Position numbers and translations under genes: made by a program
Source of the DNA: Dethiobacter sp.
Lineage (GTDB): Bacteria; Bacillota; Dethiobacteria; DTU022; UBA8154
DNA length: 54,894 nt
Assembly: GCA_003605065.1 (NCBI GenBank)
Contig: QZJM01000022.1
Span: 1 to 54,894 of the forward strand
Direction: 5' to 3'
The notes under the pieces: model-generated
Databases searched by the model: none
What the model saw: only the letters and a program-made list of their open reading frames with translations
Told to the model about the DNA's origin: nothing
Shown: positions 16,778 to 24,404 of the stretch, in pieces
Layout of the letters: each line of letters opens with the position of its first letter
How positions within the stretch are numbered: position 1 is the first letter of the stretch

Positions 16778-17887
16778 TTACTTGCCGTAGCTGCCGTACT
16801 TTTGGGACATTTTTGCATCTATCTCTTTCACTTTCTTGACAACATCGTTCCCCGGCAGGCCGGCTTTATTTGTTTTCTCAATCCAGGCATCCACAACAGG
16901 CTCGATTTGTTTCAGCCACCTGGCCTGTTCTTCTGCCGAGAGAGTAATAACCTCTACTTTATGCTCCTTGATACCGTATTGCAGGCCTCCCTCGGTATGG
17001 TCAGTCCTCAGTTTACCGTACTTTTCTACATACTCCTCGCTGACATCGGTAAAAGCCTTCTGGATATCGGCAGGGAAGGAATTCCAGGTATCCCAGTTCA
17101 TTACCTTCATAAAAACGATGTTGTAGAGGAAGGGTGTCTTGGTAACGTAGTTAATAACCTCGGCCAGTTTGAAACCTTTGAGGGTATCGGTGGGGGCCAG
17201 GATACCCGCTAACAATCCTGAGTCAAGGGCCAGGTAAGCATCAGACATGGGCATGGATACGGGGGTGGCTTCCAGCGCTTTCATGGAGGGAACCGTCCCT
17301 CCGACAGTCCTTATCTGCAGTCCCTTTAGATCTTCCAGTTTACGAACCGGAGGCTTGTTGGTCATAACATCGCCGGGTCCGGTGGCCCAGAACATAAGTA
17401 CTTTGACATCTTTATACTCTTTTTGCAGCAGATCCATGGTCTTATATGCTTCCCACATGGTCATGGAGGCCACCAGGGCGTTGTCGTTTTTATACCCGGG
17501 CAGCTCGAACGCTTCTGTTACAGGGAACAATCCCGGCGTATAAGCGGGACATGTTGTTCCCAGATCAGCAGCGCCGTCTGCTACACCCGTAAAGATCTCG
17601 TTTGCTCCCAACAGGGCATTAGCCGGATGGAAGGTGAAGGTAACCCTGCCGTTGGTGCGCTTCTCAATTTCCTTGGCCCAGCCCATATGTCCTTCAGCCA
17701 CCTGGAAGTCTGTGGCAGGCCAGAAAGTGGCAAACTGCAGGTTCCATGTTCTGTCATCCTTGGGTTCTTCTTTCGGCTGATCCGTCGGTGTCGGTGCCGC
17801 TGGTGCAGGTGCTTTTGCACAACCGCCCAATAAAGGTAACGCTACCAATGCAAGTACCAGTAAAAATACAAGGACCTTAATTTTCAT
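16778..17887 (-). CDS. dctP: TRAP transporter substrate-binding lipoprotein (DctP)
   Basis: This 369-residue extracytoplasmic binding protein of the DctP family begins with a lipoprotein signal peptide. The lipobox LLGGC puts the lipid-bearing cysteine at residue 23. A proline/alanine linker follows, and then the two-lobed binding domain. The conserved LKGLQIRTVGG segment carries the arginine that binds the ligand's carboxylate in family members. The ligand is thus probably an organic acid, but its identity is open. It leads the operon and has a strong promoter with repeated TTACTAA elements upstream. Confidence 0.95.
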   Translation of the reverse strand: MKIKVLVFLLVLALVALPLLGGCAKAPAPAAPTPTDQPKEEPKDDRTWNLQFATFWPATDFQVAEGHMGWAKEIEKRTNGRVTFTFHPANALLGANEIFTGVADGAADLGTTCPAYTPGLFPVTEAFELPGYKNDNALVASMTMWEAYKTMDLLQKEYKDVKVLMFWATGPGDVMTNKPPVRKLEDLKGLQIRTVGGTVPSMKALEATPVSMPMSDAYLALDSGLLAGILAPTDTLKGFKLAEVINYVTKTPFLYNIVFMKVMNWDTWNSFPADIQKAFTDVSEEYVEKYGKLRTDHTEGGLQYGIKEHKVEVITLSAEEQARWLKQIEPVVDAWIEKTNKAGLPGNDVVKKVKEIDAKMSQKYGSYGK

Positions 17888-18023
17888 TAATTGACCCTCC
17901 TTAGAGTTTTAGATTCATAATTCCCTCTCTTTACTGCCAAATTTCTCACATCCATAAACCACCCCCTTTAAATAAACAAAAAAAAATGATTAGCCGGGAT
18001 TTGAACTACGCAGTAACATGTAA

Positions 18024-18129
18024 TTACTAAAATTATAATCGTTATACGTGTTATTTTTTGGGGATACTTATCTTACTAAAAAATACTGTTCTTACTAAAT
18101 AATTATGGAAATAATACTAATGTTACTAA
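18024..18129. repeat. Iterated TTACTAA motifs in the dctP leader
   Basis: TTACTAA occurs at 18024-18030, 18073-18079, 18092-18098 and 18123-18129, with a further ATACTAA-type copy at 18114-18120. They lie between the dctP promoter and gene, the nearest overlapping the expected start of transcription. Repeated, same-direction sites suggest a regulator that binds cooperatively. AT-rich background makes some copies likely by chance. Confidence 0.5.
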
Positions 18130-18134
18130 TGTTA

Positions 18135-18163
18135 ATATTAGCACAATTAATTTTTAAAATCAA
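18135..18163 (-). promoter_or_regulatory. Sigma-A promoter for the TRAP operon
   Basis: On the minus strand TTGATT (18158-18163) and TAATAT (18135-18140) are 17 bases apart, with TGC just before the -10 (extended -10). It lies directly after the stop of the upstream MFS gene. Strong match. Confidence 0.75.
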
Positions 18164-18170
18164 GAATTTT

Positions 18171-19391
18171 TTAAAAGAAATCCAAATGGGGAGCCGCTAC
18201 CATTCTAATAAAAAATCCCGACAACAGGCAGAAAACTCCCAGGTAGGTAAAGACAACAAGGTAATTACCCGCTGTAATATCCAGTATGTAACCGCTCAGC
18301 GAAGGGCCCAGTACCCCGGAAATAAAACCATAGGCGGTAAAAACCAGTCCAAAAACAGCTCCGAAATGCTTAAGCCCAAAGCAGTCCGAAACCAGGGGAG
18401 CCGAAACAGCAAACAGCGTTCCGAAAGCAAACCCTACAACGGCGGCAAGCACAGCCAGGGCTGCCAGGCTGTTAAAATGGGGTAAGGCAAAATAGGCAAA
18501 CCCGGCTGCAAAGAAGGTAATGCTCATGGTCAGGTTTCTTCCGACAATATCGGAAATATAACCGGTTAAGATACGGCTTAATCCGCTGGCCATGTTAAAA
18601 GCAGTTAAAATTATAACGGCCGACTCCATGGAAAAACCCATGGAAAGGCCGAAAATAACCGACAGGCTTACCATGGAAATACCCGCTGCCCCCTGCAGGG
18701 CCCATGTAAGCCAGAGAAACCAGAAACTCCTGGTTCTAAGGCTTTCCCGCACCGTTAACGATTCACCCGGAACCGCCTGGGGCCTTACATCACCCCGGGA
18801 CTCCCCTTGCCGGACAAATTTTACCCTTTCCGGGGTTTCTGTGAACTGTGCCGCTATTATTCCCACCAACAGGCTGATAACGGCTATGAGGATATTCATG
18901 GATACATACCCCCTGGATTTGAGCATGCTGCTAAAAACAGGAGCCATAATTGCCGCTGACATGCCGAATACCAGGTTCACCACTCCCGAAACAAGCCCTC
19001 TTCTCCCCACAAACCAGCGCTGCACAGACGTCAGCGCGGGAACATAAATGAAGCAGGAGGCCGTGCCGTTTAAAAAAGCCCAGAGGTAGAGTATGTAAAG
19101 GTTTGAGGCATAAGCTGCAATAAAAACGTTTAAACCGCAGATGAGTGCTCCTATACTTATCATGATCCTCGTCCCTACCTTTTCCTGCCAGCGGCCCACA
19201 AAAAACATGAAAAACCCCAGAGCAGCCAGGACAAAAAACAAGGTATTGCCGATGGCACCACGTCCCATAGAAAACATCTCCTGCCAGTAAGGAGCCATTA
19301 CACCGGGAAAACCGAAAATCAAGGCACCCGGCCAGAATATGGCGGCGGAACAACTTATAACGGCGATAATTCCCCTTGTACTTCTGGTCAT
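18171..19391 (-). CDS. OFA-type MFS transporter (oxalate/formate antiporter-like)
   Basis: This 406-residue transporter has about twelve membrane segments and resembles the OFA family of the major facilitator superfamily. The N terminus has the PGVMAPYWQEMFSMGRGAIG segment, and the loop FVGRWQEKVGTRIMISIG matches motif A. An arginine-rich central loop follows helix 6. OFA members carry small monocarboxylates such as oxalate, formate or lactate. The substrate here is unknown. GGAGGCC precedes the ATG. A 46-residue one-helix protein is encoded 15 bases upstream and is probably co-transcribed. Confidence 0.85.
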   Translation of the reverse strand: MTRSTRGIIAVISCSAAIFWPGALIFGFPGVMAPYWQEMFSMGRGAIGNTLFFVLAALGFFMFFVGRWQEKVGTRIMISIGALICGLNVFIAAYASNLYILYLWAFLNGTASCFIYVPALTSVQRWFVGRRGLVSGVVNLVFGMSAAIMAPVFSSMLKSRGYVSMNILIAVISLLVGIIAAQFTETPERVKFVRQGESRGDVRPQAVPGESLTVRESLRTRSFWFLWLTWALQGAAGISMVSLSVIFGLSMGFSMESAVIILTAFNMASGLSRILTGYISDIVGRNLTMSITFFAAGFAYFALPHFNSLAALAVLAAVVGFAFGTLFAVSAPLVSDCFGLKHFGAVFGLVFTAYGFISGVLGPSLSGYILDITAGNYLVVFTYLGVFCLLSGFFIRMVAAPHLDFF

Positions 19392-19406
19392 AGAAAAGGC
19401 CTCCTT

Positions 19407-19547
19407 TTATTTTTTTAAATTCAGGAAATAATCAATTAAACCGAATGCCGCGCTCAGCAACAGCCCCCCTACCAGTATTAAGGCCATTATCAAATAAAAA
19501 AAGTTTCTCCAGGCCATTTTTTTACTTCTTTTTTTACCTCCAGCCAT
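19407..19547 (-). CDS. Small single-helix membrane protein
   Basis: This 46-residue protein has a lysine-rich N terminus (MAGGKKRSKKMAWRN), one hydrophobic helix of about 25 residues (FFYLIMALILVGGLLLSAAFG) and a short polar tail. GGTGAGAGG lies just before the ATG. It sits between the zinc-ribbon gene and the OFA-type transporter, 15 bases before the latter. It could be a small transporter accessory subunit, or unrelated. I do not recognise a family. Confidence 0.6.
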   Translation of the reverse strand: MAGGKKRSKKMAWRNFFYLIMALILVGGLLLSAAFGLIDYFLNLKK

Positions 19548-19574
19548 TACCTCTCACCTTTCCATTTCTCTTTC

Positions 19575-20300
19575 CTAATCTCCCCGTACCAGCAGGGAGC
19601 CGCAGTTCTCGCAAAAAACCTGCTGCCCGGGAGTAAGCAGGCGTGCTCTGAAAGAAGAAGGTAATGATACGTTGCAAATACCGCAAAAACCCTCTTTAAC
19701 CAGAGACACACATCTGCCGCCCTGCAGGCGTTTGGAAAGCTCCCTGTACTTTTTAAGCAGTTGCTTATCAATATTTTGCATCAACTCATCCCGCTGCTGG
19801 TTTAACAGCTGCAGCTCCCCCTGGATTTTCTTTATGTCACCACGCGCTTTTAATTTTAACTGCTGCAGCCCTTCGTCTTTTACTTCCTCCTGTTTCTTTA
19901 ACTGGGAAATTTCCCTGCCATCATTCTCCAGGTTCTCCATAAGGTAAAGAATCTCATCTTCCAGTTCCGACTTCTCTTTTTTCGAGGATTGGACTTTTTT
20001 TTCCAGGCTCTCCAGTTCTTTAACATTGCGAATCTCACCGCTATACAGTTTTTTATCCATCTCCCTTAAGGAAGTTGAAACCGTTTGCAGCTCCAATTCT
20101 TTACGCCGCAGTTCTTTCTTTTCCGTGTTTAATTTCTCTTCCTTTTGCTTTAACTCTTTCTGGAAGACAGCAAGTTCCTGCTTTTTGTGCTGGTATTCGC
20201 TAACACTGGCTAAATTTTGCAGTTCCTGTTCCTGGCGAAATATTTTCTGCTCAAGCTCCTGGAACTGCCAGAGCAATTGTAGCTGTTCCACTGGTTTCAT
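19575..20300 (-). CDS. Coiled-coil zinc-ribbon protein (CT398-like)
   Basis: This 241-residue protein is almost entirely a charged coiled coil up to about residue 190, then ends in a zinc ribbon with cysteine pairs CGIC and CENC. This matches the CT398/C4-type zinc-ribbon family, which is widespread and found next to nif3-like genes in Firmicutes. The molecular role is unclear; nucleic-acid-related functions have been suggested for the family. It follows nif3 after a strong hairpin terminator, so it may have its own promoter. Confidence 0.85.
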   Translation of the reverse strand: MKPVEQLQLLWQFQELEQKIFRQEQELQNLASVSEYQHKKQELAVFQKELKQKEEKLNTEKKELRRKELELQTVSTSLREMDKKLYSGEIRNVKELESLEKKVQSSKKEKSELEDEILYLMENLENDGREISQLKKQEEVKDEGLQQLKLKARGDIKKIQGELQLLNQQRDELMQNIDKQLLKKYRELSKRLQGGRCVSLVKEGFCGICNVSLPSSFRARLLTPGQQVFCENCGSLLVRGD

Positions 20301-20313
20301 CTCCTTACTATAA

Positions 20314-20347
20314 TATCAAAAAAGGATAGGATCCATGCCTATCCTTT
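20314..20347 (-). terminator. Intrinsic terminator after the nif3-like gene
   Basis: On the minus strand AAAGGATAGG and CCTATCCTTT form a perfect 10-bp stem around a 7-base loop, followed by TTTTTTG. The stem begins in the nif3 stop codon and ends 14 bases before the next gene start. Confidence 0.8.
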
Positions 20348-21467
20348 AATGCGGGACACGCCACAGCCTACCTGCTTTCTGCGAGATGATCACTTTTGTA
20401 TTAAATCCCGACTGTTTTATTCTTTCTTTTAAAAATCCAGCTAAAACTGGAAGTACCGGTCTTTCCGTAGCATCGTGCCCGGCATCGATCAGGGCCAGGC
20501 CGGAATAAGCCGCCTTCTGTGCATCATGAAACTTGATGTCTCCGGAAATAAAAACCTGGGCCCCGCTTTGCAGGGCGTTTTCCACGTATTCTGAACCGCT
20601 GCCACCCAAAACCGCCACTTTTTCCACTTTCATCTCCGGGTCCCCCAAAACTTTTATAAAATCGGGTTGAAGCAATTTAGAACAATGCCCGGCCAGCTCT
20701 GCCAATGTTACCTTTTCTGCCAGCTGCCCTTTTCTTCCCAGCCCCCAGACTTGTCCCTCGTTGGAGAGGGGATAAAGATCATAGGCCACCTCTTCATAGG
20801 GGTGGGCTGCAAATAAAGCCTCCAGGACCTGCTCCCGGTCCCGGCGAAAAAGTATTGTTTCCAGGCGGTATTCGCTGACCTTTTCCAGAGCGCCCTCTGT
20901 CCCCAGGAAAGGGGAACTGCCTTCCCGGGGCAAAAATGTTCCCGTTCCCAGTAACTGGTAAGTACAGTGGCTGTAGTTCCCAATCCAGCCGGCCCCTGCC
21001 TGGGCAATAGCCTGGCGCACTTTATCCTCATATCCCTCGGGAACAAACACAACCAGCTTCTCCAGTTCTTCTCTTCCTGTGGGGAAAAGAGGCTGCATAT
21101 TTTTAAGTCCCAGAAGTTCACCCAAGGCATGACTGACTCCCCGGGGGGCAACATCAAGATCGGTATGGGCGGAAAATAGGGTGACACCCTCTTTTAAAGC
21201 CCGCACTACCAGGGCCTCGTGCCTGTTATTCAAATCCAGCCTGTGTAACGGCCTGTACAAAAAAGGATGATGAGTAAAAATAAATGGTGCTCCGGCCAGG
21301 AGAGCCTCTTCCAGCACTTCCCCGGAGAAATCAAGGGCCAGCAGCAAAACCGGAACTTCACGGGATAAATCCCCCCATTGCAAGCCGGTGGCATCGCCGG
21401 GTAAAGCCCGTACCCGCGGTGCAAATTCCTCCACAAAAGAAATCAGATTATTCCCCGCGGCAAACAT
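20346..21467 (-). CDS. Nif3-like dinuclear metal-centre protein
   Basis: This 373-residue Nif3/YqfO-type protein has the family N terminus with TGLQWGD and the metal-ligand motif ITHHPFLYRPL. The central inserted domain (roughly residues 125-235) has VFVPEGYEDKVRQAIAQAGAGWIGNY typical of the long YqfO form. The C-terminal lobe has VAVLGGSGSEY, a GDIKFHDAQKA motif and DAGHDATE. Members form hexamers with two metal ions per subunit; a GTP-cyclohydrolase-like role has been proposed but is not settled. Its start overlaps the trmK end by 20 bases, a conserved Firmicute pairing. Confidence 0.93.
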   Translation of the reverse strand: MFAAGNNLISFVEEFAPRVRALPGDATGLQWGDLSREVPVLLLALDFSGEVLEEALLAGAPFIFTHHPFLYRPLHRLDLNNRHEALVVRALKEGVTLFSAHTDLDVAPRGVSHALGELLGLKNMQPLFPTGREELEKLVVFVPEGYEDKVRQAIAQAGAGWIGNYSHCTYQLLGTGTFLPREGSSPFLGTEGALEKVSEYRLETILFRRDREQVLEALFAAHPYEEVAYDLYPLSNEGQVWGLGRKGQLAEKVTLAELAGHCSKLLQPDFIKVLGDPEMKVEKVAVLGGSGSEYVENALQSGAQVFISGDIKFHDAQKAAYSGLALIDAGHDATERPVLPVLAGFLKERIKQSGFNTKVIISQKAGRLWRVPH

Positions 21468-22158
21468 CTTCCAGCACCCCTTTCAACCGGTCATATTGAA
21501 AATTAAAGTAACGCCACCTGGGATCTTCCTTACCATTTCTGGAGCGCAGTAATCCCTGCATGACTTTCTCATAATGCTCCAGCTTATGTTTAAGCCAGGG
21601 TATAAGCAAAGGATCCCTTTCCCTGAGGAGAGCCGGACCTATTTCCAGGAAGATGGGTTCTTTAACAATTTGCCGGCCTTTTTCCACAGCGATTATCTCG
21701 TAATAATTTTCCTTTTCTTGAACAAGCCTTTCCCGGGCAAAGCAAAAACCGTGTGCTGCCAGCCAGCGCCTCACCAGGGGAACATCCCCCATGGGCTGCA
21801 GCACCAGACGTTTATAACTTCTGAGCTTATTAGCTGCAGCAATAAGCATCCTGCATACTGTTTTACCTCCCAGTCCCGCAATAACCACTATTTCCACGCC
21901 GTCTTTCTCGTCAAGGGCCAGCAGCCCATCGCCCACACGTACCTCCACCTTATGGGTCAGGTTAAAAAGGTTAACCGTTTCCTGGGCCAACCTGCTGTTA
22001 AGAGGGGACTTCTCCACGGCAATAACCCTTGGACAGGCCTTCTCCTGTACCAGATGCACGGGCAAATAAGCATGATCTGTTCCGATATCGGCCACTACCG
22101 TACCGGATGGAACGAGGGATGCTACTCCAGCCAAGCGAGGTTTAAGTTTCACCGTCAT
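21448..22158 (-). CDS. trmK: tRNA (adenine(22)-N1)-methyltransferase
   Basis: This 236-residue class I SAM-dependent methyltransferase matches TrmK, which makes m1A22 in tRNA. Motif I is VADIGTDHAYLPVHL, followed by AVEKSPLNSRLA, VRVGDGL and VVIAGLGGKTVCRML. A C-terminal helical region from about residue 165 is family-typical. AAGGATGGT precedes the ATG. It leads the trmK-nif3 pair; sigA, often found upstream in Firmicutes, is absent here and flagellar genes lie there instead. Confidence 0.93.
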   Translation of the reverse strand: MTVKLKPRLAGVASLVPSGTVVADIGTDHAYLPVHLVQEKACPRVIAVEKSPLNSRLAQETVNLFNLTHKVEVRVGDGLLALDEKDGVEIVVIAGLGGKTVCRMLIAAANKLRSYKRLVLQPMGDVPLVRRWLAAHGFCFARERLVQEKENYYEIIAVEKGRQIVKEPIFLEIGPALLRERDPLLIPWLKHKLEHYEKVMQGLLRSRNGKEDPRWRYFNFQYDRLKGVLEDVCRGE

Positions 22159-22335
22159 ACCATCCTTTTCTACCCGGAAAACTCAGTGTAATAGTTTTTA
22201 AACTCTTTTTATAATATTTACAAATTCCATGAAAATTATAAAATCCCTGCCATGCTGTTTCTTTTTTAACCTGAACAGTAATCTTATTAACAAAAATAAT
22301 TTCATCAAAACACTTAAAAATACAGAAAATGAGAT

Positions 22336-22366
22336 AAAAAAATTCCGGGATCGCACAACCCCGGAA
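22336..22366 (-). terminator. Terminator of the fliM-fliN-fliN operon
   Basis: On the minus strand TTCCGGG and CCCGGAA form a GC-rich stem around a ten-base loop, followed by TTTTTTT. It lies 35 bases after the last FliN-like gene. The plus strand also has a shorter T-run, so it could act on both strands. Confidence 0.85.
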
Positions 22367-22400
22367 CTTTTTAGGCAAACATTAAGCAAGGCTTATTTTC

Positions 22401-22847
22401 TTATCTTAAAATTTTACTGAGCTTTAAACCATATTGGCTGCCAACTGCTACAATTTCCGCATAAGCAACTCGTTTCCCGTTTACCAGAATTTCCACATCA
22501 TCCCCTACCTCAGAATCAAGTTCCACTACGGAACCTATACTCAGATGAAGCACCCTTTCTAACGGCATCTTGACCCTGCCAACAATACCCTTAACTTCCA
22601 GTATAATGTTTCCTACAAGGTTCAGCTCATCGTCTTTTAAAGCGTCGGGACAGTCAGGTTTTTCCTCCATCGGTACATTTACAGCATAAGTTGTTTTTTT
22701 GTCGTGAGTTATACAGGTGGAAGAACGCTCCTCAATGTATGCGGGCTCTTCATTAATTCCTTCTTCTAACTCTTGAATATCATCCCGGTACCTGCCAATA
22801 AGGCCCCTCTCCTTTTCCTTGTTTTCAATATTATATTGTTCCGTCAA
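22401..22847 (-). CDS. FliN-like switch protein (SpoA domain), second copy
   Basis: This 148-residue protein has a long acidic, low-homology N-terminal half and a C-terminal SpoA (FliN) domain from about residue 72 (GIVGRVKMPLERVLHL to LKLSKILR). SpoA domains build the C-ring that sets rotation direction and docks the export ATPase. The start is a TTG at 22847 with AAGGGGTGGG before it. It follows another FliN-like gene after 40 bases. It lacks the CheY-binding peptide seen in FliM. It could be a divergent FliN paralogue with a structural role. Confidence 0.8.
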   Translation of the reverse strand: MTEQYNIENKEKERGLIGRYRDDIQELEEGINEEPAYIEERSSTCITHDKKTTYAVNVPMEEKPDCPDALKDDELNLVGNIILEVKGIVGRVKMPLERVLHLSIGSVVELDSEVGDDVEILVNGKRVAYAEIVAVGSQYGLKLSKILR

Positions 22848-22887
22848 TATAACCCACCCCTTACATTAGAATACCCCGGGCCACCGC

Positions 22888-23268
22888 TTATTTAAGCTTA
22901 CGTATTCTCTCTGCCGGTGTAATAATCTGCTTAACGCGCAGTCCGTAGTTTTCGCCTACTACTACCACTTCTCCCAGGGCTATGACGTTATCGTTAACAT
23001 AAAGTTCAACATACTCTGTAACATAGTTTTCAGTTTCAATAATCATGCCGGGCTTAAGGGCTAATAAATCTCGCAGCTTCTTTGTGGTTTTACCCACAAC
23101 TACCCTGCTTCTTACCGGCACATCCAGGATTAATTCCAATTTTCTTTTATTAGTGTCAGTACTTTTTTGCCTTTGCTCTGGGTCCCCTAAGCTGCTCTCC
23201 CGGCTCGCGGCATTTTTCCCTTCTTTTAATAAACGATCCAGTTCTTCCCGTGTTAAAATGTCACTCAC
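22888..23268 (-). CDS. fliN: Flagellar motor switch protein FliN
   Basis: This 126-residue protein has a C-terminal SpoA domain (about residues 48-120: LILDVPVRSRVVVGKTTKKL to NYGLRVKQI). Its N terminus ILTREELDRLLKEG resembles the CheY-P-binding peptide of FliM and FliY. The length is typical for FliN. The GTG start overlaps the fliM stop (GTGA), so the two are coupled. It is the clearest FliN among three single-SpoA proteins in the window. Confidence 0.88.
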   Translation of the reverse strand: MSDILTREELDRLLKEGKNAASRESSLGDPEQRQKSTDTNKRKLELILDVPVRSRVVVGKTTKKLRDLLALKPGMIIETENYVTEYVELYVNDNVIALGEVVVVGENYGLRVKQIITPAERIRKLK

Positions 23269-24269
23269 TCGGTTTCCTCCTCTTCAAAAATAATATCGGT
23301 AATCACTCCGGCCATTTTAGTACTCAGGGTGCCCAGGTTAATTTTAAATTTTGGCCTTCCTTCAAGGCAGAGGTCAACCGGTTTATCTACCTGTCTGTCT
23401 AAAAGAATGATATCGCCTTCCTCAAAATTTAAGAAATCTGATACAGTAATGGTGGTACTCCCTAAAACCGCCGTCAATTCCACTTTAATAAATTTTAATT
23501 TTTTCTCCAGGTTTTTTAAGGCCTTGGTCATATCCCAATCCATTTTCGACTGCCTGGTATGCCAATTCTGAGCAGAGAGCCGGGTTAAAACGGGTTCCAG
23601 GGTTATATAAGGCAGACAGAGGTTTATGAAACCATCATTTCCGGCAATATTAGTTGAAAAACTTAACAGCGCCACAGCCTCGTTTGAGGCTAGCAATTGA
23701 CTGAACTGGGGGTTTGTATCCAGGGATTCAATTAGAGGAGATATATCTGCTATATCTTCCCACGCGTAACGCAGGTTATTTAAGACCTTTTCATTAACCC
23801 TGCGCAAAACGCTCAATTCTATTTCTGTCAGTTCCCTTGCCTGCTTAATGATCTTTCCTTCCCCACCAAAAAGAATATCTATGATGGGAAATGTAAAAAA
23901 GGAATTTGTTTCTAAAAGTGCGCTGCCGTTATTTTCAGAAAGCCTGAATACAGTCACCAGGGTTGGCAACGGCAGAGAACAAATAAATTCTTCATAGATT
24001 ACCTGGCTGGCGGACTCAAGCTTTACAGCAGCAGGTATCCGGAGATACGCTGTTAAGAAATTTGTTAACATGCGGGCAAAATTTTCATGAATATTCTTCA
24101 GTGTCCGCATTTGGTCCTTGGAAAATTTATTTGGCCGCCTAAAATCATAGGGAACCACTTTATGAGCCTGGAGCAGTTCATCATCCTGCTGTTTCGACGA
24201 CAAGTCACCGCTGCTTAAGGCGTTAATTATTGAATCTATCTCTGACTGCGAAAGAACATCTTTCCCCAT
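23265..24269 (-). CDS. fliM: Flagellar motor switch protein FliM
   Basis: This 334-residue protein matches FliM. It has an N-terminal CheY-P-binding peptide (LSQSEIDSIINAL, 6-18), the CheC-like middle domain with LLETNSFFTFPIIDILFGG, and a C-terminal SpoA domain (VELTAVLGSTTITVSDFLNFEEGD). FliM links chemotaxis signals to motor direction. Unusually it is not in the main operon after fliL; it starts a separate small operon beyond a FapA-type gene, divergent from it by 135 bases. Confidence 0.95.
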   Translation of the reverse strand: MGKDVLSQSEIDSIINALSSGDLSSKQQDDELLQAHKVVPYDFRRPNKFSKDQMRTLKNIHENFARMLTNFLTAYLRIPAAVKLESASQVIYEEFICSLPLPTLVTVFRLSENNGSALLETNSFFTFPIIDILFGGEGKIIKQARELTEIELSVLRRVNEKVLNNLRYAWEDIADISPLIESLDTNPQFSQLLASNEAVALLSFSTNIAGNDGFINLCLPYITLEPVLTRLSAQNWHTRQSKMDWDMTKALKNLEKKLKFIKVELTAVLGSTTITVSDFLNFEEGDIILLDRQVDKPVDLCLEGRPKFKINLGTLSTKMAGVITDIIFEEEETE

Positions 24270-24404
24270 GAAAATCCTCCTTTGTTAAAAACTCTGGCCG
24301 GAATTCTTAATAAAAAAGACATTTTTAAAAATTGTTTGCAGGAAATACCTCTGTCTGGAAGAACTTATCAAACAAATTTAATAATTATTAGGGGGTCACT
24401 AGCT

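Noticed and set aside
17988-18020. tRNA-like sequence (GTTCAAATC with flanking CCGG)
   Set aside because: The T-arm stem does not pair and there is no anticodon or acceptor stem.
22142-22378. 78-residue minus-strand frame upstream of trmK
   Set aside because: It overlaps the terminator and the trmK start, has no ribosome site and no recognisable features.
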